Below are positions 27,468 through 34,056 of a stretch of DNA of 34,056 nucleotides, piece by piece. Within the stretch, counting starts at the first letter, position 1. Each line of letters opens with the position of its first letter. The stretch is from Paracoccaceae bacterium (GTDB taxonomy: Bacteria > Pseudomonadota > Alphaproteobacteria > Rhodobacterales > Rhodobacteraceae): assembly GCA_028874915.1 (NCBI GenBank), contig JAPPHA010000087.1, positions 1-34,056 of the forward strand. The letters are read 5' to 3'. The notes beneath the pieces are model-generated. The model was not told where the DNA came from. It was given only the letters and a program-made list of their open reading frames with translations, and made no database searches. Both the position numbers and the translations under genes were made by a program.

Positions 27468-27805
27468 ATGACGAATTCACTCGATCGAGCCCTGCACAAG
27501 CACATCCGAATCCTTCCCGAACAGCGGCGGCGCGTCGAGCGCACGGCGGCGGGCACCGTTGCCAACCATCTCCTGGTCGAATTCGCGATGGAGGCACTCG
27601 ATCGGCGGGAAATGACCGATCCCGAGGCCGGACCGGGGTCGCAAGGGCCCAGCTGTTCGCCGCCCAGGCCATCACCCGCAGACTCATTGCGGATGGCCGC
27701 GAGAACGAAGTCGATAAAATCCCGGTGCTCATCACGACCATCGTCCCCGATCCGGAAGCAGATCACGTCGCGGTGGCGACCACAAAGATGCTGCCCGACC
27801 CATAA
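27468..27805 (+). pseudogene. Small ribbon-helix-helix-like protein gene, frameshifted
   Basis: The ATG at 27468 opens TNSLDRALHKHIRILPEQRR, then a helix-rich VANHLLVEFAMEALDRRE, which resembles a CopG/MobC-type ribbon-helix-helix segment. Near 27635 the sensible reading shifts to another frame: ARAQLFAAQAITRRLIADG, then DKIPVLITTIVPDPEADH to the stop at 27805. Joined, this gives about 110 residues. Family and function are uncertain; small RHH proteins are common near integrases and mobilisation genes, and an integrase remnant lies just upstream. Confidence 0.4.
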
Positions 27806-28833
27806 GTTCTGAAATTGTCGCAAACGCCCCGGAACCTGCAACGCCTGTCGTTCGCCCTTGCAACCCCCGATTGAGACCGGGCCGATGGCGCCCAACTACC
27901 GCCGACGCGAGTCGGAATGGTTCTGTCCTCAGATCACCACTTCGTGCAGGGGTCCTTTCCGAGAACCAATACTTTAGTTCCGCCTCCGCCCGCCCTTGTC
28001 GTCCAAGTCCGCCGGCGTCAGAACGCCAGTGGGCCTGGACAAAACGAAAGAGCCGTTTGCGGTTGCTCGTGCGGCACGACACCCGTTGCAAAAGGATTCT
28101 GCCTTTTGACTACGGCCTTCCAGGCGTGCCGAAGTCATCCAACAGCGTCGCAGCCCGTAACTGGATTGCCAGGAAGACTCTGAATCTCGAGGGCACTCAC
28201 CAGCCGTCTCGTCCGTCCACTTCCAATGAGTCAGCCGCCAACGGTTCTTCCTCCACGTGGAAGATCACTTGAGTTCAGTCGGGAAAGTGTCCACGTCGCA
28301 GATTCGCCGACATCGTTCGGCACGCCGGTTCCCGTCCGACTTCGCATGCCCGCTTGCCGTCCTCGTGGTCGAACTTCTGGCGATTCCGTTTCGCGTCACC
28401 GTGCACAATCGATGACCGGAACTTGCAGAACCCGGTCATCTTCGTGAATGTTGCAGGCGCCATTCCGTGTGCATCCCAAGCATACAGACCGCCCGCGTGG
28501 CGCGCCTATAGGTCAGTTCTGACCTGTCCAGCCGGTAGAGGATTACGAGCGCGGTCACGTGGTCCAGAATCTTGTCCTGCACCTGCGTCCATCCGTTTCG
28601 CCCGAATGAAACCGACCAACGCCGGACAGTTCGGTTCGGCGACACCATTGGCGACTCTCATTGCACGCGCAATGGGTGATCAGGCTGGTTCGCCAACAGT
28701 GGCGAACACAACGAACAATGCCCCAGATGGGAAAGTGGCTGATTGGTCTGGCGATATGCGAAAGGACGCCTCAGTAGCATAGGAGAACGGAACGACTTTC
28801 CGACTCCGCAACTGTCGACTTGCATGTATCAAG
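27806..28833. other. About 1 kb with no assignable gene
   Basis: Several short open frames exist on both strands, but none shows a recognisable motif, a good ribosome-binding site or consistent composition. I saw no tRNA, transposase or repeat. It is probably decayed coding sequence between the integrase remnant and the gene at 28834. Confidence 0.4.
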
Positions 28834-29916
28834 GTGAGCGGCACGAGAAGCCGAAACGGCAGAAAGATTGATTGGGTGGCAAACAAGGTGCAATGCAAAT
28901 CCGAGCAACTCGGGCCCAGCGAACCAGACGTCACGGGGATCGATGAGAACACCGACAGGGAAGACGCCGCGTTCCGAAAGCCTCTCTTCGACACGCACAT
29001 CATTGTAGACTGGTCGGCGCGAGGTAAACCGGGTCCCGTAAAGCCAACCAAAGACGGAATCTGGTGGGCAGTTGCGTGCATTGACGGCGCCAGCTCGTCT
29101 GAGCGCGCCCCCGAATACGCGCGCACGCGCGACGATGCTCTGCAGCGCCTTTCTTGCTTGATTGCGGACGAACTCGAAGAGAACCGGCGTGTGTTGGTGG
29201 GATTTGATTTCCCCTTTGGCTATCCCAGGGGTGTGGCCGAGCACCTGACCGGAGAGGCGTCAGCCTTGGCGCTGTGGGATTGGTTGGCGGAGCGAATCAA
29301 GGACGAACCCGACAACAAAAACAATCGCTTTGAGGTCGCGACGAAAATCAACGAAGCCTACGATTCGGGACTGGGCCCGTGCTGGGGTCATCCGCGCGCT
29401 TGGTCCTTCCCGATCATCCCGGTGAAGAAGTCAGCTCGCACCGTGAAGGAACCGCAACCGCGAGAACGCCGCATCGCCGATCAGCGTGCCGACGGCGCAA
29501 AGACTGTCTGGCAACTGGCCTACGCCGGCTCGGTAGGTTCTCAAGTACTGCTCGGACTGCCCGCCCTCAAGCACCTGATCGAAGACCTCAGAGTCGCTGG
29601 ACGTACGGCGGTCTGGCCGTTGCAAACCGGCCTGCAAGTGCCGAAAGCGCAGGCGGTGATCGCGGAAATCTATCCCTCTTTGCTCAGAACGGAGATCAAG
29701 AAACGCAAGCACAAAGATGAAATCCAGGACTGCGCACAAGTACGCATCAACGCAGAAGCCTTCGCACGACTTGACGAAGCTGGAAATCTCGCCCCTCTCT
29801 TTTTCGGTGCCCCACAGCTCACCCCGGATCAACGCCAACTCATCGAAACCGAAGAGGCTTGGATCCTGGGCCTTGGCCACGAACAGGCCTTAATGCGGGC
29901 ATTACCTTCTCCCTGA
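28834..29916 (+). CDS. Conserved uncharacterised protein, possibly RNase H-like fold
   Basis: Up to 360 residues. The conserved part seems to begin at DTHIIVDWSARGKPGPVKPT, so the true start may be well after the ATG at 28834 (28834-28980 has no family-like features). Later blocks are RVLVGFDFPFGYPRGVAEHL, LWDWLAERIKDEPDN, NNRFEVATKINEAY, GPCWGHPRAWSFP, then VWPLQTGLQ and AQAVIAEIYPSLLR. The spaced acidic residues (VDWSA, GFDFPFG, AEIYPSL) recall DUF429-type RNase H-like proteins; related genes are poorly and inconsistently annotated. It is intact, unlike its partial copy at 11911-12127. It ends about 160 bp before the CRISPR array, but it is also known to me outside CRISPR contexts, so a link is not implied. 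Confidence 0.65.
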   Translation: MSGTRSRNGRKIDWVANKVQCKSEQLGPSEPDVTGIDENTDREDAAFRKPLFDTHIIVDWSARGKPGPVKPTKDGIWWAVACIDGASSSERAPEYARTRDDALQRLSCLIADELEENRRVLVGFDFPFGYPRGVAEHLTGEASALALWDWLAERIKDEPDNKNNRFEVATKINEAYDSGLGPCWGHPRAWSFPIIPVKKSARTVKEPQPRERRIADQRADGAKTVWQLAYAGSVGSQVLLGLPALKHLIEDLRVAGRTAVWPLQTGLQVPKAQAVIAEIYPSLLRTEIKKRKHKDEIQDCAQVRINAEAFARLDEAGNLAPLFFGAPQLTPDQRQLIETEEAWILGLGHEQALMRALPSP

Positions 29917-30078
29917 CGAACCGGTACGGAGTAGAACAGCGCACTGTACTCACACATGACGCTTGCCCAGTGTCAGCGTCTGCCGGTGGCGTCGCTTGAA
30001 TTCTCAATACTCACTGCCACCCACGGCAAGGGGAACATTCGCGACGGTTCCTCGCAGCAGAACCGATCCGTTGTACGA

Positions 30079-31885
30079 GACTCAACGAAGGCCGGAGCAC
30101 AAACTCCGGCGACACCGCGCTGGTTCCGAATCGTCCAAGTGACCTCTTTCCACGCTCAACGAAGACCAGTGCACAAACTCCGGCGACATTTGCCTTATTT
30201 GGGGTTAACCAAGAACACGGTATCACACGCTTAACGAAGGCGGGAGCACAAACTCCGGCGACACGTTCCTTCGACCGGGGCGGATAGACCGACTTGACCG
30301 TCTTCGCTCAACGAAGGCCGGAGCACAAACTCCGGCGACACCGGAACCTTCCGGCCTGCCAGGAACAGCTTGCCACCCGCTCAACGAAGGCCGGAGCACA
30401 AACTCCGGCGACACACGATGACCCTGTTTTCATTGCGGCTGGCTATGGATCGCTCAACGAAGGCTGGAGCACAAACTCCGGCCGACACCAGACAAGAATT
30501 TCGGGCGTGGACTTGGAACGTTCGACGCTCAACGAAGGCCGGAGCACAAACTCCGGCGACACACGACGCCGCCGCGGGTTCCCAACAGGCGGATTTCCGC
30601 TCAACGAAGGCCGGAGCACAAACTCCGGCGACACAATTGCCGCCACGACGCCGATCATTGATGCGACCACGCTCAACGAAGGCCGGAGCACAAACTCCGG
30701 CGACACACCGGTCCAGTTCGTCGGGTGTGAACACCTGGTTCGTCGCTCAACGAAGGCCGGAGCACAAACTCCGGCGACACGACACAACCAGCGGTCGGCT
30801 GTATCTGTTCACGAACGCTCAACGAAGGCCGGAGCACAAACTCCGGCGACACCCGAGGCCGACTCGTCGGTTGCGAGCTCGTCCCAGATCGCTCAACGAA
30901 GGCCGGAGCACAAACTCCGGCGACACCCGCTCTGCCTGTGCGTGCGCGAGCACATAGACGAGGGGCGCTCAACGAAGGCCGGAGCACAAACTCCGGCGAC
31001 ACCTGTCGTGACGGCTCGCTCTCTTATCATGCCGTTTTCTCGCTCAACGAAGGCCGGAGCACAAACTCCGGCGACACTTCTTGAATCCGAGAATGTAGAC
31101 GTGGGATTCTTTCTCCGCTCAACGAAGGCCGGAGCACAAACTCCGGCGACACATCTGCTCCACAGCCGGGCCCCACACGTTGCAGTCATCGCTCAACGAA
31201 GGCCGGAGCACAAACTCCGGCGACACCGCCCTTCAAAACCAACACTCCAACCAGGAGGACACCGCTCAACGAAGGCCGGAGCACAAACTCCGGCGACACG
31301 CGCAGTCACGAGCGGCGCTGGCTTGATTTCGGATACGCTCAACGAAGGCCGGAGCACAAACTCCGGCGACACCTCGATTTTGGATCGAACTTCATCAGGT
31401 GATCGGGGTTCGCTCAACGAAGGCCGGAGCACAAACTCCGGCGACACGCCGTCACCCTCGGGGGGGCAGACGACGCGCCGCAGGCGCTCAACGAAGGCCG
31501 GAGCACAAACTCCGGCGACACCGGACGATTCTCTCCGGGACCGGCTCCTGGAACGGCGCTCAACGAAGGCCGGAGCACAAACTCCGGCGACACACCATCG
31601 TCTGAACAGCTTGCAGCGAATTGGTGACCGCTCAACGAAGGCCGGAGCACAAACTCCGGCGACACATGATCTCCCCGAGGCGCTGGTAGAGCGACGCGAC
31701 GCGCTCAACGAAGGCCGGAGCACAAACTCCGGCGACACGCACGCCCCCAACGCAAACTGCCCCGGGACTTAACCGCTCAACGAAGGCCGGAGCACAAGCT
31801 CCGGCGACACCCGCGATAAACTACTTGTTGTCCGCCACGACGATGATTCGCTCAACGAAGGCCGGAGCACAAACTCCGGCGACAC
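30079..31885 (-). CRISPR. CRISPR array, 25 repeats of 37 nt and 24 spacers
   Basis: On the plus strand each repeat starts CGCTCAACGAAGGCCGGAG and ends CACAAACTCCGGCGACAC, 37 nt in all. It contains a 7-bp stem (GCCGGAG/CTCCGGC) with a 6-nt loop. Spacers are 35-40 nt and all differ. Repeats at the left end are degenerate: 30079 (first two bases changed), 30153 (several changes and a final T), 30228 (two changes), and 30451 (one substitution plus an inserted C, 38 nt). Right-end repeats are canonical except 31774 (one loop change). The left is therefore the old, trailer end, the leader is at the right next to cas2, and transcription runs leftward. In that direction the repeat begins GTGTCGCC and ends CGTTGAGCG. 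Confidence 0.98.
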
Positions 31886-32072
31886 CCCTGGATCTTGGCA
31901 TGAATGAATGTTTCGACCCACAATGTGCCTTCGGGCCATGACTTGCCAGGTTCTCAGGTTTACATCTGCAGCATTCAGACATGGATTCACAGCTATCCAG
32001 AATGTTCTCTTGGCAGATTCCCTTATAGATTGGCAAAAATTCTGGGATCAGCGGAGGTTCGCACACCCGAAT
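31886..32072 (-). promoter_or_regulatory. Probable CRISPR leader
   Basis: These 187 bp separate the last repeat from the cas2 stop codon. They are more A+T rich than the flanks (for example TTCCCTTATAGATTGGC near 32021) and contain no gene. They sit at the end of the array where repeats are canonical, which is where a leader with the crRNA promoter and Cas1-Cas2 docking sites is expected. I could not define an exact promoter. Confidence 0.6.
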
Positions 32073-32363
32073 TTAGAGTACCCAGGGTTGCCCGAGCTTG
32101 TGTGTGCATTCCTGCCCGAGCCGGGTTGTGGAATCCTGGATCCGTCCTGGGAATCGATAAATGATGACCGAGTCGTGGTCCGAATCGATGGCATCTTCAA
32201 TCTCCCCTTTCATGCGGGCCATTCGCGTAGCAGACAGTCGACACTCAAAAACGGAGAACTGAACACGTTGGCCGTACTTGCCGCAGATGTCGGCAATGCG
32301 CCGTAATCGGGCGGCGCCGGCTCCATCCGTGTCGGCTATGTCGTAAGTGACGAGTATGTCCAA
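32073..32363 (-). CDS. cas2: CRISPR-associated protein Cas2
   Basis: 96 residues. The first strand DILVTYDIADTDG has the conserved Asp at residue 8, and YGQRVQFSVFEC is the typical second motif. With Cas1 it forms the spacer-integration complex. The start is a TTG at 32363 with GAGGTGA just upstream, overlapping the cas1 stop; no ATG is available at a sensible place. It resembles the type I-C group of Cas2 proteins. It is the cas gene nearest the array. Confidence 0.95.
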   Translation of the reverse strand: MDILVTYDIADTDGAGAARLRRIADICGKYGQRVQFSVFECRLSATRMARMKGEIEDAIDSDHDSVIIYRFPGRIQDSTTRLGQECTHKLGQPWVL

Positions 32364-32367
32364 TGTC

Positions 32368-33384
32368 TCACCTCAAGACGAATGGGGGGTAAGCTGGTAA
32401 GTCTTGACGCAGGTGCCGTGCAAGCAATGTCGCCTGAATCGACGGCAAAGCCCACCGGCCAACAGGTTTGCCCAGCAACTGATGGTGTAGAGACGACTCC
32501 TTGTGTTCTTCCCACATGGCGATGAGGCGCTGCCGGCCGTCGTCATTCAAGTACACGCCGCCTCCCGGAGTGGAGACAAAGTCATCGGGGGCAATCTGGC
32601 GCCGGCGTACCATGGAAACAACGAATCGATCCGTCACGGCACGCAATTCTTCCGCCAGGTCAAGAGCGAGGGAAGGACGGCCTGCGCGGGGCCGATGGAG
32701 AAACCCGATTTGATAGTCGAGTCCGACGCTCTCGGCGGCACCGACACACTCGGTTACCAGCATGGCATAGCAAAACCCGAGCATGGCGTTGACCGGGTCG
32801 CGCGGCGGACGCCGGGACCTGCCGGAAAACTCGAATTCTCCCGACGCGACCGCTCGTCCGAGCGCACCGAAATAGATCCGGGCGGCATCGCCCTCGATGC
32901 CCCGGACCTGGTCGCCGGTGCGGGCCTCGCCAAGCCGCGCGAGACGCTTTCTTATCAGCGATGCACGCGTTGAAAGCCCGTCTGCCTCGGCCGGGTCCTT
33001 GTGATCCCTGGCCCATCTTTCCACAACCCGCCGGCTGCTTTGGAGTTTCGCCGCGACGGTCGCCTTCGAAATCGCCAAGCTCTGATCACAGTCGCATGCA
33101 ACTCGATTCTGTGCGAGCCTCAGATGCACGTTCCCGCTTGTGGGTCCGCTCACAATGAACCTGACGGCTCCGTTGCTTCGCAGGGCGGCAACTCGTACGC
33201 CACGCTGAACACATGCATCCAGTGCCTGAGTGGTTATCTGCGCGCCTCCCAACAGGAGCAGCGCATCGATAGCCTCAAGCGGGATCCTGTGCGTGCCGTC
33301 GGATGAACTCACATGGAGTGACCCGCGTCGATGACTGATCCGGGCTGTATGATTGCGTACGTATGCCGTGCTCAGGTGTCGCAT
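32368..33384 (-). CDS. cas1: CRISPR-associated endonuclease/integrase Cas1
   Basis: 338 residues. The three metal-binding positions are visible: Glu in VRGIEGDAARIYFG, His in IGFLHRPRAGRPSLALDLAE, and the acidic group in the same DLAEEL stretch. The N-terminal beta domain begins MRHLSTAYVRNHTARISHRR. Length and motifs (FSGRSRRPPRDPVNAML, and the C-terminal LPAYPPFVLR) are closest to type I-C-like Cas1 proteins that I remember. The ATG at 33384 lies 13 bp inside the end of cas4. An in-frame extension to 33450 would run further into cas4 and is not preferred. Confidence 0.95.
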   Translation of the reverse strand: MRHLSTAYVRNHTARISHRRGSLHVSSSDGTHRIPLEAIDALLLLGGAQITTQALDACVQRGVRVAALRSNGAVRFIVSGPTSGNVHLRLAQNRVACDCDQSLAISKATVAAKLQSSRRVVERWARDHKDPAEADGLSTRASLIRKRLARLGEARTGDQVRGIEGDAARIYFGALGRAVASGEFEFSGRSRRPPRDPVNAMLGFCYAMLVTECVGAAESVGLDYQIGFLHRPRAGRPSLALDLAEELRAVTDRFVVSMVRRRQIAPDDFVSTPGGGVYLNDDGRQRLIAMWEEHKESSLHHQLLGKPVGRWALPSIQATLLARHLRQDLPAYPPFVLR

Positions 33385-33989
33385 CCGAATACGACATCGC
33401 GAAAATATCGTTTCACCTTGCCTGGAGATTGCGTGAGCGCCGGAAGGCAATGTTCACTCAACTGGCAGGCCACGCATCGGCTGTCATCAACAGCGGGAGG
33501 CAGTTTACCTGCCAGTATCTGGCCGCGGATTGCGGTTATCGCGTCGAAAACATGGTCACGCAACCTTTGAGTGAACTCGACCCGGACGCGGCGCTTCGGT
33601 CCACCGTACCATACGAAGCCGTGCGGAATGTCGACACTCAGCATTTCCTCGAGACACAAGGCCTGTGCGCAAACCTGCATGTCCGCCGCCATTCCGTGGC
33701 GCACGCCCGACTTGTACTCGACAGGGCAAACGGCTCCGTCCTTCATTTCGACGGCGTCCGCTCGACCTGACAGCCCAAGCGCCTCCGACCACAATGGGAT
33801 GGAACGTAGCACCTCCTTGCCCCGCTCCCGGCGATGGTAACCGCTGTCTACCCGGCGATGTGCCCTTTTCCCTCCCACCGTATGTGCATTGTCGCTCCAG
33901 ACTCCATCGCAGTGAATGAGAGCGCATTGGCGTGGACAATACTCAAAATGCTCGATGGCGGAGATCGGAACGACGGGTTCCACAGTCAC
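33372..33989 (-). CDS. cas4: CRISPR-associated exonuclease Cas4
   Basis: 205 residues. The iron-sulfur cysteines appear as HFEYCPRQCALIH near the N-terminus and SRCVACQLSEHC near the C-terminus. The RecB-like nuclease residues are the Asp in SGRADAVEMKDG and the E-x-K in CPVEYKSGV. Cas4 trims prespacers and selects those with a PAM before Cas1-Cas2 integration. The start is the GTG at 33989, which overlaps the stop of the preceding gene (GTGA), so cas4 is coupled to it. The gene is separate from cas1, not fused as in types I-G and V-B. Confidence 0.93.
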   Translation of the reverse strand: MTVEPVVPISAIEHFEYCPRQCALIHCDGVWSDNAHTVGGKRAHRRVDSGYHRRERGKEVLRSIPLWSEALGLSGRADAVEMKDGAVCPVEYKSGVRHGMAADMQVCAQALCLEEMLSVDIPHGFVWYGGPKRRVRVEFTQRLRDHVFDAITAIRGQILAGKLPPAVDDSRCVACQLSEHCLPALTQSPGKVKRYFRDVVFGCDT

Positions 33990-34056
33990 AGGCGCGTTGC
34001 CCCGTAGGCTCTGGTCATGTCACGATCCGAGTGAATGAACTGCACGCTCTTCCACG
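33986..34056 (-). CDS. C-terminal end of the gene upstream of cas4, cut by the window edge
   Basis: The minus strand from 34056 reads WKSVQFIHSDRDMTRAYGAT, then Arg-Leu and a TGA whose first bases are shared with the cas4 GTG. The overlap suggests this is part of the cas operon, possibly the end of an effector gene. Twenty-two residues are too few to name a family; I do not recognise them as the C-terminus of Cas7, Cas8, Cas9 or Cas12. Confidence 0.5.
   Translation of the reverse strand, partial: WKSVQFIHSDRDMTRAYGATRL

Noticed and set aside
29917-30078. A tracrRNA/anti-repeat beside the array, which would suggest type II or some type V systems
   Set aside because: No stretch complementary to or resembling the repeat was found here or in the leader region beyond the array itself.
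30294-31772. A 492-codon plus-strand open frame with a repeated RSTKAGAQTPAT peptide, and several minus-strand frames with repeated VAGVCAPAFVER
   Set aside because: These are translations of the CRISPR repeats. The frame shifts with spacer length, and there is no start signal or family-like sequence in the spacers.
30079-33989. Calling the CRISPR system type I-C outright
   Set aside because: Cas1, Cas2 and Cas4 look I-C-like, but adaptation genes move between types, the repeat is 37 nt, and no effector gene is in the window.

Overview
The window looks like a chromosomal segment of an alphaproteobacterium. The evidence is a moderately high G+C content, a Rhodobacterales/Rhodospirillales-style thiamine cluster (thiD-O-S-G-E-F followed by an HMP-precursor ABC transporter and tenA), and the family flavour of the Liv, HpaB, DUF2848 and GntR proteins. 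The assignment rests on gene content only. Intact operons alternate with an unusual amount of genetic debris: about ten broken or truncated genes, two insertion-sequence remnants and an integrase remnant. This suggests an accessory or eroding region.

Layout. (1) 196-3436, minus strand: a decayed, defence-like gene set. It holds a Vsr-like endonuclease with two altered catalytic positions, a broken gene that may be a PD-(D/E)XK nuclease, a HEPN-motif protein overlapping a small partner gene, and another broken gene that begins inside the stop codon of the thiamine operon. (2) 3433-10779, minus: thiamine operon thiD-thiO-thiS-thiG-thiE-thiF-thiY-tenA-thiZ-thiX, mostly with overlapping stop/start codons. 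It makes the thiazole, couples it to HMP-PP and imports and salvages the pyrimidine; thiC is not in the window. (3) 10780-12544: debris, including a dapA-family fragment and a 217-bp partial copy of a gene found 17 kb away. (4) 12545-17105, plus: a branched-chain-amino-acid-type ABC importer (livH, livM, livG, livF, livK) ending at a strong hairpin. (5) 17274-21580, minus: an IS66 remnant, an amidase pseudogene, then a catabolic operon (MarR regulator, flavin reductase, HpaB-type flavin monooxygenase, cupin) behind a 35-bp palindrome. (6) 21844-23336: a gene remnant and a broken IS21-family istA. (7) 23523-26829: an operon of a molybdopterin oxidoreductase pseudogene with a large internal deletion, a ferredoxin and a DUF2848 protein, divergent from a GntR regulator. 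(8) 26830-28833: integrase and ribbon-helix-helix remnants and unassignable sequence. (9) 28834-34056: a conserved uncharacterised gene, a CRISPR array of 25 repeats (37 nt) and 24 spacers, and cas2, cas1, cas4 on the minus strand. The last codons of a further, unidentified gene overlap the cas4 start at the right edge.

The most interesting item is the CRISPR locus. Its Cas1, Cas2 and Cas4 resemble the type I-C adaptation proteins, but the repeat is 37 nt rather than the usual ~32 nt of I-C. The effector genes lie outside the window, so the type cannot be assigned here. The HEPN gene pair in the decayed left-hand locus is the second candidate for an undescribed system.
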